DNA from: Methylobacterium aerolatum
GTDB taxonomy: Bacteria > Pseudomonadota > Alphaproteobacteria > Rhizobiales > Beijerinckiaceae
Direction of reading: 5' to 3'
DNA length: 64,000 nucleotides
NCBI RefSeq assembly: GCF_022179085.1
Contig: NZ_BPQE01000034.1
Coordinates: 34,286-98,285, forward strand
In this document: positions 55,301 to 61,984 of the stretch, piece after piece
How the letters are laid out: each line of letters opens with the position of its first letter
Position numbering within the stretch: the stretch's first letter is position 1
Made by a program: the position numbers and the translations under genes
The notes under the pieces: model-generated
Databases searched by the model: none
What the model was told of the DNA's origin: nothing
Seen by the model: the letters and a program-made list of their open reading frames with translations, nothing else

Positions 55301-55572
55301 CCAACGGCGACACCATCGCGAGCTTCCAGCCGGGCGACAAGATCGACCTCAGCGGCATCGACGCGAACCAGGGCGTGGCCGGCGACCAAGCCTTCACCCT
55401 GGCGACGGGGGCCGCCTTCACGGGCGTGGGGCAGCTGCTCATCACCCAGGAGCACTGCGCGGATGGCGACTACACCGTCGTGGCGGGGAACACCGCGGGC
55501 GATGCAACGCCGGAGTTCAAGTTCTCCATCAAGGGCGCCCCGGCCGCCACGGCCGCGGACTTCACGCTCTGA
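46399..55572 (+). CDS. Giant RTX protein with two animal-type heme peroxidase domains (MopA-like)
   Basis: About 3,057 residues. Peroxidase domain 1 spans roughly residues 20-880, with distal His195 (FGQFFDHGLD), the conserved Arg459 (GDGRGNENIGL) and proximal His581 (YRFGHSML). Domain 2 spans about 1920-2600, with His2038 (FGQYFDHGLD), Arg2232 (GDGRANENVSL) and His2329 (YRVGHSLI). RTX calcium-binding blocks lie at about 934-1072, 1516-1612, 1667-1717 and 2761-2899, with a Gly/Ala/Thr-rich linker (about 2615-2755) before the last. There is no Sec signal, consistent with type I secretion through the genes downstream. The plan matches MopA, the Mn(II)-oxidising peroxidase of Aurantimonas/Erythrobacter; the substrate here is inferred. 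ATG 46399 has GGAGA upstream; ATG 46387 is an alternative. Confidence 0.9.
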   Translation: MSVTFTVDTNDLRHILKQIQIAEEFTAPGNTRTLQDIIGQSAALLPFGLRAVDGSNNNLLPGQSSLGAADQPFPRLLPAQYTTGSGSFDTNGPAPGGSVSNNDYSKPGTVIDTSIRTASNLISDMSPHNPAAIDAWRSNPIAQQAYADAHNGEAPPQGYVPTAAELAFIPNQSPDIGLSPPFNGWMTLFGQFFDHGLDLVTKGGNGSVIVPLMPDDPLIAGADGTFGTADDLPEAQRFMTLTRATPVPGPGADGVIGTADDTRESMNTTTPWIDQNQTYTSHPSHQVFLREYVRVDPTPNDGIANPLIFATGRLLNGGADGKAIANWAEVKAQAKAMLGIELVDTDIHNVPVLKTDPYGKFIPGPNGYAQMLMQPDATHATTWFKEGTAEGIRTTGAVMTGHAFLDDIANTADPVVRGRPVAADADTDIGNAIPVGPDGTRATYDNELLDRHFITGDGRGNENIGLTAVHTIFHSEHNRLVEANKATILASGDLAFINEWLRVDVTSLPTTPEQVADLQWDGERLFQAAKFVTEMQYQHLVFEEFARTVQPNVDPFVFTNSADLDPAITAEFAHVVYRFGHSMLGDTVDRLGFDMQPVDADPNAPGNQELGLIEAFLNPLAFTASGIDTDAAAGAIIRGMTRQIGNEIDEFVVDSLRNNLLGLPLDLAVLNMARAREQGVPSLNEARAEFYAMTSDVKLKPYTSWVDFAQNIKNPASVINFIAAYGQHDLVTQETTLAGKRAAATALVFGTPVNVPDDPATPNVNEAHTIQPAADRLDFLNGTGAWNAANSGLNKVDFWIGGLAEEKMEFGGMLGNTFNFVFETQMENLQNGDRFYYLSRTQGMNLLNELEANTFSALVQRNTDLGTEGSSHLNGSLFDRADHILELNQSKQIGDDPTQDDALLQIIDPKVVRVAPGADVDGDGHADGGTLKFSGGEHVVLGGTEGNDRLIGDKGIDTLWGDGGDDYLNGGMESDQIFGGDGDDVIEDPFGDEFIRGGEGNDAISSGPGLDILFGGGGKDFITHSTDPVEVFAGRGDDFVLGGSAGDGLMGNEGDDWIEGGEGFDSLSGENSQLFFNSIIIGHDVLNGQGNDTDYDGESGDDIMVQGPGIQRNNGMLGFDWVIQKGDPNDGVIDLGISQFATQPALILRDRNDSVEAASGWKHDDTLIGTDRPTGANGPGLAGIINAPPTDSMLLSQNVALIDGLEALLKLTPAALRGQTTGGDATAFAALPPDTTVFDPQTGNDILLGGAGGDTFTGKAGNDIIDGDRWLNVRISIRDAAGTEIATADSLAGKMFTTPAGLASGTGPLYLNGMTLKEALMTRAVNPGQLNIVREIVDAGQGQDVDTAVFSDVRANYTFTDIGDGSLRVEHTGFSARAVTKLSDGTDTLHNIERLQFADGTIDVKLVLDQPFARFNLVAPDGDVGAFNAAFTGLAAGRPVTVAWQVLNADGTWRAATAGDGTVADAPGGVPGDRFVPIVPNVEVRAVATWTSTLAGVTGPQQTPTAETGLVGTAGNENLDGSTGANVILGLAGDDRIRADAGNDVVDGGDGNDRLDGGAGNDVLRGNDGDDILVGRTGDNTLQGGTGDDQLSGGAGNDVVDGGAGTDTVLVTGPVEAYAFERAGAVITVTDNLGAAGDGRDTLTGVEFLQDGGGDVFAIGAAGTAGADIVVGSAAGETLAGGAGDDLVFAGGGADTVTWGPGGGRDFVDGGAGVDTFQVNGGAAAETFRVYSRAAWVGVAGNVATALNPNTEIVITRNGTDAASIVAELDNVEEIRVNTLQVTSPGGAAGGTSAGDAIRVIGDFTPTSLNFNTITIDGTVGDDTVDISGLTSAHRIVFRSGGGVDTLVGTLRPQDVIELAPGTTRADYTESHANGMTTLTHGTHSVTFASTGTPTFGTTPAAGGGGGGSGGTGDGAGAVASFTLTATDLAGLKGLVTGQPVGGGDDAEGAAGVRQLSGAGNNIAHPEYGSADQPFIRLTQAHYGDYDPATNNGKVNPIFAGLDPRAISNILGTQEANLPKQADGANIFFMAFGQYFDHGLDFLPKSATNGTIEIGGPGSLRSPTSDNPVDLTRGAVASLDANGVPRHLNKTSPFVDQNQAYGSHELVGQFLRESDGHQGVGAHLLAGPPDPSNPTFSLLPTLRAVIQHHWDANTVFHDPSLPGGSVSFRDYYSNYVAAGQPAASLVDPATGAFNAGIVKAMAADFMGSGHALLLDANPFVNLLDHYVAGDGRANENVSLTAMHTVWARNHNFHVENLLQSGFQGTDEEVFQAAKMINEAEYQRVVFTEFADHLIGGIKGSGSHGDAGYNPSVDARISEEFASAVYRVGHSLIGQTLTVIGADGQPHQVALVDAFLNPTNEAGAFTGPLPPGYVPQPGYAQLGAGAILAGVATQPAEEVDFNIVDAVRNDLVRINADLFAFNVARGRDVGLGTLNQVRADLKASSDPYVREAVGYAGNLDPYTSWEDFQARNGLSDAVIAQFKQAYPDLALATAAEQASFAAVNPDIILHDGPNGTKIVSGIDRVDLWVGGLAEKHINGGMVGQTFWVVLQEQFDRLQEGDRFYYLERFDNFDFYQNIVDGQSFSDIVARNTGLTGLQEDIFAVGAGDGQAAGGDGAGAGAGATPDHGTGTEGEGTGAGAGAGAGAGAGQGTSTEQGGVDDHSAAGGGTGAGTPGGTSGGHGASGDGTNSTVHGDDLSGGHGGGVHAGSGGTSGSGAGGSEGTGGHDDHGGDGGQAGTGTAGEQQAGGGVTPPPSSTDPHLVTGTAADDVLVGTSGGDTILGLAGDDNVLAGDGADVVRAGAGDDFVDAGAGRDVVFGGAGNDDILAGDGADMVYGDAGADRILAGDGNDLVTGGAGDDHVIGGGGDDLFVAETGDGNDTYWGDEVGGGGGNDTLDMSAIMDNIAVNLGTGLGGRGSAASGQSGSDVLWGIENVVTGSGNDHITASDAVNVMDGGSGADTYHFGSAAAANGDTIASFQPGDKIDLSGIDANQGVAGDQAFTLATGAAFTGVGQLLITQEHCADGDYTVVAGNTAGDATPEFKFSIKGAPAATAADFTL

Positions 55573-55586
55573 ACGCTCTGACGGCG

Positions 55587-55610
55587 GTCGGGCCCCGCGC
55601 GGGGCCCGAC
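55587..55610. terminator. Perfect 24-base palindrome after the giant gene
   Basis: GTCGGGCCCCGC followed at once by its exact complement, 14 bases after the stop. With no T-run it may attenuate rather than end transcription, which would favour more peroxidase than transporter mRNA. Confidence 0.5.
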
Positions 55611-55641
55611 CCTCCCATCCGTCCGCAGGGGGACCATCGCC

Positions 55642-57408
55642 ATGCGACCCAGGGACCGCAAACACCTGGCCAAAGCCCGATCCACCGAACGGCTCACGCG
55701 GCGCCTCGCGATGCCGTTCGTATTCCTCGGCGGGATGTCAGGCATCATCAACGTCCTGGCCCTCACGGGCTCGTTCTACATGCTCCAAGTCTACGACCGC
55801 GCCCTGCCGAGCGGCAGCCTGCCGACCCTCGTCGGCCTTTCCACGCTCGCCATCGGACTGTACGTCGCGCAGGGGCTGTTCGAGGTTCTGCGGCTGCAGA
55901 TCCTGGTCCGTGTCGGTGCGCAACTCGACCGGCGCGCCGCCCCGCTGGCCCATCGCGTCGCCATCGACATGCCCCGCTTCGGCTACTCGACGTCGGAGGC
56001 GATGGAGCGCGGCCGCGACGTCGACACCCTCAGGGGATTCCTCGGCAGCCCCGGGCTGGTGGCGCTCCTCGATTTGCCGTGGACGCCGGTCTTCCTCGTC
56101 TTCGTCTACACGCTCCATCCCTGGCTCGGGGCGCTGACGGTCGGCGGCGCGATCCTGCTGACGTTCATCACCATCCTGACCGAACTGTTCACGCGGCGCT
56201 GGGCCGGCGCGACGCAGGAGGCGATGATCGTCCGCAACGCGGTCGCCGACACCAACGCACGCAACGCGGACGTCCTGAAGGCCATGGGGTTCGCCGGGCG
56301 GGCGGTGGACCGGTACCGCGCGGCCAACGACGAGCATCTCGTCCTCCAGACCCGGACCGCGGACGTGACCGGGACGTTCAGCGCCCTGTCCCGCATCCTG
56401 CGCATGATCCTGCAATCGGCCGTGCTGGGGCTGGGCGCCTACCTCGTCATCGGAGGCGAACTCTCGGCCGGCGCGATCATCGCGGCATCCATCACCTCGG
56501 CGCGGGCGCTCGCACCCATCGACCAGACGGTCGGCAACTGGAAGGCCATCGCCGCGGCCCGCCGTGCGTACGCCCGGCTGAAGGAGACGGTGACGGTCCT
56601 CGCCAACGTCGAGGAGCCCATGCCGCTCCCGCCGCCGCGGATGTCCTTGCGGGTCAATTCGGTGACCGTCGCGGCACCGGGCTCGGGGCGGGTGCTTCTG
56701 TCGGACATCAACTTCGAGCTCAAGGCCGGGCAGGCCGTGGGCGTCATCGGCCCGAGCGGCGGCGGGAAGACCACGCTGGGCCGTGCGTTGACCGGCGTGT
56801 GGCCCCTCCTGCGGGGCGGCATCCGCCTCGACGGCGCCGACCTGCCGCAATGGGACGAAGAGAGCCTGGGGCGCACCATCGGCTATGTGCCGCAGGAGGT
56901 CTGCCTGATGGACGCGACAGTCGAGGAGAACATCTCGCGCCTCGCCGGCGACGCCGACCCCGCCCAAGTGGTCGCGGCGGCACGTGCGGCCGGGGTCCAC
57001 GAGATGATCCTGCGCATGCCGGACGGGTACCGGACCGAGCTGGGTCCGTTCGGGACCGCCCTGTCGGGCGGGCAGCGCCAGCGGATCGCGCTCGCACGGG
57101 CGCTCTACGGCGACCCCTTCCTGCTCGTGCTCGACGAACCGAACTCCAATCTCGACGGCGAGGGCGAGGCGGCGCTCGCCAAGGCGATCCTCGACGTCCG
57201 TGCCCGCGGCGGCATCGCCGTCGTCATCGCACACCGCCCGAGCGTCCTTGCCGCCGTCGATACCGTCGCAGTCATTCAGGACGGTAAGCTCACCGCATTC
57301 GGTCCGAAGGAAGCCATCCTCGGCAAGGCGAACCGCGAAGTCGCTCAAGGCACCGTACCGGCCAAGGTCACCAGGGAGCGCTCCCTTGAGGAGCGGGCTA
57401 TGGCATGA
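55642..57408 (+). CDS. Type I secretion ABC permease/ATPase (PrtD family)
   Basis: The 588-residue protein has an N-terminal membrane domain with about six helices (MPFVFLGGMSGIINVLALTGSFYMLQVYDR is the PrtD signature) and a C-terminal nucleotide-binding domain with Walker A GPSGGGKTT (about residue 370), signature LSGGQRQR and Walker B LLVLDEPNSNLD. There is no N-terminal C39 peptidase-like domain, as in exporters for proteases and S-layer proteins with C-terminal signals. It should energise export of the flanking RTX proteins. Its TGA overlaps the ATG of the next gene. Confidence 0.95.
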   Translation: MRPRDRKHLAKARSTERLTRRLAMPFVFLGGMSGIINVLALTGSFYMLQVYDRALPSGSLPTLVGLSTLAIGLYVAQGLFEVLRLQILVRVGAQLDRRAAPLAHRVAIDMPRFGYSTSEAMERGRDVDTLRGFLGSPGLVALLDLPWTPVFLVFVYTLHPWLGALTVGGAILLTFITILTELFTRRWAGATQEAMIVRNAVADTNARNADVLKAMGFAGRAVDRYRAANDEHLVLQTRTADVTGTFSALSRILRMILQSAVLGLGAYLVIGGELSAGAIIAASITSARALAPIDQTVGNWKAIAAARRAYARLKETVTVLANVEEPMPLPPPRMSLRVNSVTVAAPGSGRVLLSDINFELKAGQAVGVIGPSGGGKTTLGRALTGVWPLLRGGIRLDGADLPQWDEESLGRTIGYVPQEVCLMDATVEENISRLAGDADPAQVVAAARAAGVHEMILRMPDGYRTELGPFGTALSGGQRQRIALARALYGDPFLLVLDEPNSNLDGEGEAALAKAILDVRARGGIAVVIAHRPSVLAAVDTVAVIQDGKLTAFGPKEAILGKANREVAQGTVPAKVTRERSLEERAMA

Positions 57409-59945
57409 TCATCACGAAAGGCACCAAGACCGAGGAAGCCGCGCATGACGAGGGGCGCGAACGGTCCCGGCAACCCTGCGAAGCCAAGTCCCGCTTGCCG
57501 TACTACCTCGGCCTCGCCGTCGCGTCAGTGGCCGCGTATCTCAAGTCCCTCTTCCATGAGCCGGCCCGCGCCGAGCCCGAAAGCGAGGGCGCCGGAGGAG
57601 AGCCGCCGGGAGCGTCGTTTCCCAAGCCAGCCCTCCAGCTCGTTTCCGACAACCGGCAGGACGAGGAGCTCCCCGATCCACGCGCGAGGGGATCCTCGAC
57701 TTCTGTCGAGGAGGCGCAAGGCGTCTCCGCGGCGCTGGAGTTCGAGGCGCTTGAGTTCGAGGCGCTGGAGTTCGTCCGCGTGCGATCCCTGCGGTTCGCG
57801 GCCCCCGAGGCGGGGCCGGATCTCGCCGACTTCAAGGCGTCGCCGGTCATCCCGAACCCGATCAACGACAACCGGGGCGTGGCACCTGCCGGCGGTGGAG
57901 GCGGCGGTGGCGGGCATGGCGTCCGACGCGGAACCCCTTCCCATGAGGATGCCGGTTCGCGTCCGTCCCCCCACACCAGCGAACTCGCGCCGCCCCGGAA
58001 CAAGACCGACGGAGGCCCGCTCGAACCCGGCGGGCCGACCGGGGACGGGCCGAAGTTGCCCGGGCAGCCGCAGGACGGGGACAGCGGAGGCGGCCCGTCG
58101 ACCACCGACCCAGCGGGGCCGGGCGAGACGACGGGTGGACGCCGCAACCGTGCCCCGGTCTCAACCGGAACGTTGCATCTGGCGGACACACTGCGCTGCG
58201 CGTCCCTCCCCATCGCGGCGCTCGACCTCCTTCGCAGCGTCTCCGACCCCGACGGCGACGCACTGTCCATCCGGGGCGTGACCGCCTCATCCGGAACGCT
58301 GGTCCGCGATGGTGACGGATGGCTCTTCGAGTGCGACGCAATCGGCCTCGTGACGCTCACCTACGAAGTCACGGATGGCGAGTTCGCCATCACGCAGACG
58401 GCGACCTTGAACGTGCTCGACCGTGCGCTGAACCCCGGCTCGGTCGGCGACGGCGGCATCCACGATGAAACGACAGGGACGAACGGCGACGACCTGATCC
58501 TGGGCACACCGTATCCCGACCGGATCGGCGGCGGCGGCGGGAACGACAACATCGATGCCCGTGGCGGAGACGACCTGATCCACGGTGGACCGGGCGACGA
58601 CCACATCGTCGGCGGCGCCGGAAACGACACGATCATCGGCGGAATGGGGCATGACGTGATCTTCGCCGGCGCCGGTCGGGACGTGGTGTCGGGCGGCCCG
58701 GGGAACGACCGAATCTTCGGGGAGGACGGGGACGACACCCTCTTCGGCGATGAGGGCGACGACCTGCTGGACGGGGGAGCGGGTTCCGATGTCCTCGCGG
58801 GCGGCACCGGTGACGACACCCTCGACGGCGGTGGCGGCGACGACCGTATCGACGGCGGCGATGGAAGCGACCTGGTGCTCGCCGGTTCCGGGCGGGATGT
58901 GGTGTCCGGCGGCGCGGGCGACGATCGGCTGGAAGGCGGCGAGGGCGACGACCTGATCTCGGATGGAACCGGGAACGACGTCGTGCTCGGACAGGAAGGA
59001 GACGATGTGCTCGTCGCCGCCCTGGACCGCGCGGACGACGTCTTCGACGGCGGGTCCGGCGTGGATACACTCGACCTGACGGGCACCGGCGGCGGCGTCG
59101 CCGTCGATCTGGGCGGCGGCACCGCGATCAGTGTCGAGATAGGCCGCGACGTATTGAGGTCCCTCGAGGTCGTGCTGGCCGGCTCGGGCCCGGACAGCCT
59201 CGTCGGTAGCGCGGGGGCGGATAGGCTCCACGGCGGCGACGGGAACGACCATCTCGCCGGCCTTGGCGACGACGACGTCCTCGAGGGCGGCTCGGGCCAC
59301 GACGAGATTCGCGACGGCTCCGGGCGCGACGTCGTCCGGGGCGGCGGCGGGGACGACCTGATCGTCATGGCGATGGACGGGGACGATGACCGCGTGGACG
59401 GCGGCGAAGGCATCGACACGCTGGACCTCGGCGATGCGAACGGCGACCTGCTCGTCGACCTCGTCCGCCATGTCGTGTCGGGGACCGAACTCGGGGACGA
59501 CCAGATCGAGTCCGTCGAGCGGATCGTGGCCGGCGCGGGGCGGGACCACTTCGTCATCGGCGACGAAGACGTCGTCCTGACGGGAGGCGACGGGGACGAC
59601 CACTACGAATTCGCCACGCATGGCGGGGACCGGGAACCGACCCGCGCCGTCCAGATCACCGACTTTTCGGTCGGAGACCATATCGACCTCCTGAAATGGT
59701 CGTTCTTCGAGGCCGCACCCGGAGCGACGGGCGTGTCGCTCGACGAGGCGTTGGAGCGCAAGGACGGCTCGGTGTCCGGCATCCGGTACAAGTCGGCCCA
59801 CCTCGACGACGGCGACGTCACCGTCATCACCGCAGACTTCGACCACGACGACACCTTCGAGACCACCATCGTGCTCGACGGACAGCACACTCTCCTGTTC
59901 GTGGAGGCCGGCCCCGCGTCGCCGCCTCCGACCTCCATCACCTGA
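57405..59945 (+). CDS. RTX calcium-binding protein with cadherin-like domain
   Basis: An 846-residue protein. The N-terminus has a short hydrophobic segment (YYLGLAVASVAAYLKSLF, about 29-46). A low-complexity region follows, with a triple 15-base direct repeat encoding ALEFE-ALEFE-ALEFV, then a Gly/Pro-rich linker. A cadherin/tandem-like domain (about 260-345; SDPDGDALSIRGVTASSGTL ... TYEVTDGEFAITQT) precedes many GGxGxD nonapeptides at about 358-552 and 598-678. The acidic C-terminus fits a type I secretion signal. It may be a surface partner or adhesin exported with the giant peroxidase. Its start overlaps the ABC gene stop. Confidence 0.88.
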   Translation: MIITKGTKTEEAAHDEGRERSRQPCEAKSRLPYYLGLAVASVAAYLKSLFHEPARAEPESEGAGGEPPGASFPKPALQLVSDNRQDEELPDPRARGSSTSVEEAQGVSAALEFEALEFEALEFVRVRSLRFAAPEAGPDLADFKASPVIPNPINDNRGVAPAGGGGGGGGHGVRRGTPSHEDAGSRPSPHTSELAPPRNKTDGGPLEPGGPTGDGPKLPGQPQDGDSGGGPSTTDPAGPGETTGGRRNRAPVSTGTLHLADTLRCASLPIAALDLLRSVSDPDGDALSIRGVTASSGTLVRDGDGWLFECDAIGLVTLTYEVTDGEFAITQTATLNVLDRALNPGSVGDGGIHDETTGTNGDDLILGTPYPDRIGGGGGNDNIDARGGDDLIHGGPGDDHIVGGAGNDTIIGGMGHDVIFAGAGRDVVSGGPGNDRIFGEDGDDTLFGDEGDDLLDGGAGSDVLAGGTGDDTLDGGGGDDRIDGGDGSDLVLAGSGRDVVSGGAGDDRLEGGEGDDLISDGTGNDVVLGQEGDDVLVAALDRADDVFDGGSGVDTLDLTGTGGGVAVDLGGGTAISVEIGRDVLRSLEVVLAGSGPDSLVGSAGADRLHGGDGNDHLAGLGDDDVLEGGSGHDEIRDGSGRDVVRGGGGDDLIVMAMDGDDDRVDGGEGIDTLDLGDANGDLLVDLVRHVVSGTELGDDQIESVERIVAGAGRDHFVIGDEDVVLTGGDGDDHYEFATHGGDREPTRAVQITDFSVGDHIDLLKWSFFEAAPGATGVSLDEALERKDGSVSGIRYKSAHLDDGDVTVITADFDHDDTFETTIVLDGQHTLLFVEAGPASPPPTSIT

Positions 59946-59963
59946 CGAACGGAAGGCTCGAAC

Positions 59964-61310
59964 ATGCCAACGTTGCCTGCCCGCACCCGAAGCCCGCGCT
60001 ACCTGGCCGAGATCGACCATGCGCCGCCACCCACCTTCTCGGTCGTCCCTCGCGTCGCCATGAGCCTCGCGTTGTCGGCCGCGCTGCTCGGCGGCCTCGG
60101 GGGTTGGGCCGCGACGACGAGCCTCAACGGTGCCGTGATGGCCCCCGGCACGGTCGCGGTGGAGCATCGCGCCAAGGCGGTGCAACACCGGGACGGCGGC
60201 GTCGTCGGGGCCATCCTCGTCCATGACGGACAGTCCGTGACGGCGGATCAGGTCCTCATCCGCATCGACGATGCCCAGACCCGCGCGGAACTCGCCATCG
60301 TGAAGGGGCAGATTGTCGAGATGGCGGCGAGGAAGGCCCGATTGCTCGCGGAACGCGACGGCCTCAGGGTGCTCGTGTTCCCGCCCCTCCCGCTCGGGGA
60401 CATGCCGGAGGCGCGCTCTGTCGTCGAGGGCGAGATGCGCCTGTTTCAAGGCAACCTCGCCAGCCGTGACAGCCAGCGCCAGCAACTCGAACTCCAGATC
60501 GGGCAGGTGAACGAGGAGATCGCCGGCCTGGTCAAGCAGAGGGACGCCAAGCGCGAGGAACTCACGGTCCTGACCAGCGAGCACTTGAAGCTGCAGGGCC
60601 TCGTGGACAAGCAGCTCTTCGAGGGATCACGGTTCCTGCCCATCAACCGCGACCGCCATCGGCTCGCGGGGGAGCAAGGGTCGCTCGAAGCGTCCATCGC
60701 CCGCGCCAAGGTCCGGGCGAGCGAGATCCGGGTGCAGGTGCTTGCCATCGCGGACACCGCCCGTACCGAGGCGCAGCGCGAGCTCGCGACCGTCGACGCC
60801 AAGCTGTCCGAACTGTCCAATCGCCGCATCGCGTTGGAGGATCGGCTAACGCGCACGGACATCAAGGCGCCCGCCACCGGCATACTGCACGAGCTGAAAA
60901 CCTTCACGGTGGGCGGGGTCATCACGCCGGCCGACGTACTGGCGACCGTCGTCCCGCACGATGCCCGGCTCAAGATCGAGATCCACATCGCGCCGTCGAG
61001 CATCGACCAAGTCGTGGTCGGGCGCCCGGCGAAGGTCAGGTTCACGGCGTTCAACCAGCGGACGACGCCCGAATTGAAGGGGCGGCTCTCCTACGTATCC
61101 CCGTCGACGACGAAGGGTGCCCGTGAGGAAGCCTTCTTCGTCGGACATGTCGAGCTCGACGAGGGTGAGTGGGAGCGCCTCGGACAGGGGAAGCGCCTCC
61201 TCCCCGGCATGCCCGTGGAGGTCCATGTCGCGACCGAGGAGCGGACGGCCCTGTCATATCTCGTGAAACCGCTGCAGGATCAGTTCAGTCGAACTTTCCG
61301 GGAACGATAG
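59964..61310 (+). CDS. Type I secretion periplasmic adaptor (HlyD/PrtE family)
   Basis: The 448-residue membrane fusion protein has one N-terminal membrane segment (MSLALSAALLGGLGGWAATT), the lipoyl segment AVQHRDGGVVGAILVHDGQSVTADQVLIRIDD, a long coiled coil (about 115-295), and the C-terminal HlyD domain with TDIKAPATGILHELK and LLPGMPVEVHVATEERTALSYLVKPL, the hallmark of PrtE-type adaptors. It completes the inner part of the exporter with the PrtD-like ATPase. No TolC homologue is adjacent. GGAAGG precedes the start. Confidence 0.94.
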   Translation: MPTLPARTRSPRYLAEIDHAPPPTFSVVPRVAMSLALSAALLGGLGGWAATTSLNGAVMAPGTVAVEHRAKAVQHRDGGVVGAILVHDGQSVTADQVLIRIDDAQTRAELAIVKGQIVEMAARKARLLAERDGLRVLVFPPLPLGDMPEARSVVEGEMRLFQGNLASRDSQRQQLELQIGQVNEEIAGLVKQRDAKREELTVLTSEHLKLQGLVDKQLFEGSRFLPINRDRHRLAGEQGSLEASIARAKVRASEIRVQVLAIADTARTEAQRELATVDAKLSELSNRRIALEDRLTRTDIKAPATGILHELKTFTVGGVITPADVLATVVPHDARLKIEIHIAPSSIDQVVVGRPAKVRFTAFNQRTTPELKGRLSYVSPSTTKGAREEAFFVGHVELDEGEWERLGQGKRLLPGMPVEVHVATEERTALSYLVKPLQDQFSRTFRER

Positions 61311-61408
61311 ATTGAAATCTGTCACGCTTCTGCTGAGGTGACGATAAGTACGTAAGAAAGATATATTGCAATTCATTTCGCGGGAATTATTGTTGCGCTC
61401 GAGTTTTT
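61311..61408 (+). promoter_or_regulatory. AT-rich intergenic region before the signalling genes
   Basis: The 98 bases between the adaptor gene and the next start are far more AT-rich than their surroundings and contain TATATTGCAATTCATTTCG and GGAATTATTG. A separate promoter for the MetOD1/kinase/regulator genes is likely. No terminator hairpin is visible. Confidence 0.45.
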
Positions 61409-61984
61409 GTGAGCATATTGAGACTATCTGCCGACGAGGAATCGGTGATGGTCGAGGCGATTGGGGAGCATAGTAATCTGACGGCCGAAGTCTCTATCGG
61501 CCGGGAGCGATTTCTCGCCATGGTGGTGGGCTCCTTGAACGATGTACTGAGCGATACGGTAGGTCCCAGGGAAGTCGAAGGCTTCGTCAACCTCGTTGGA
61601 ATGGCCGTCGCGGAACAGATCCTCGCCCGTTACCTAGCGGCCGCCGGCACAGCGCGTCTCGATCTCTCGGCGACCCTGGACGCGTTGCTCGATTGGAACA
61701 GGGACCTGGGCGGGGATATCGCGATCTCCGAGAGGTCGGAAAAGAAGGTGGTCCTGGACGATAGGCGCTGCCCGTTCCTCGGTTTCGGCCTCGACTCCCG
61801 CGCGATGTGCAGGATGACCTCTCACGTGATCGGGCACATGGTTGCGGAGAGCCAGGGTTATGGGCGCGTCACCCTCGCCGACCGGGCATCGCGCGGCTCA
61901 CGCGGATGCCGCATCGTCATCGACCTCGAACCCAATGCCTGCGACGGCGGGGGACAGTCCTATTATGCTAAGGGCGACCGTTAA
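61409..61984 (+). CDS. Probable methanogen output domain 1 (MetOD1)-containing protein
   Basis: The 191-residue protein has an N-terminal helical half (FLAMVVGSLNDVLSDTVGPREVEGFVNLVGMAVAEQILARYL) and a C-terminal half with cysteines spaced CPF...C...GCRI (RRCPFLGFGLDSRAMCRMT, ASRGSRGCRIVIDL), as in the MetOD1 family found in prokaryotic signalling proteins. That domain is suspected of sensing or binding a ligand or metal. The GTG at 61409 is a weak start; ATG 61448 is an alternative. Its 3' end overlaps the histidine kinase start by 20 bases, which supports functional linkage. Confidence 0.6.
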   Translation: MSILRLSADEESVMVEAIGEHSNLTAEVSIGRERFLAMVVGSLNDVLSDTVGPREVEGFVNLVGMAVAEQILARYLAAAGTARLDLSATLDALLDWNRDLGGDIAISERSEKKVVLDDRRCPFLGFGLDSRAMCRMTSHVIGHMVAESQGYGRVTLADRASRGSRGCRIVIDLEPNACDGGGQSYYAKGDR

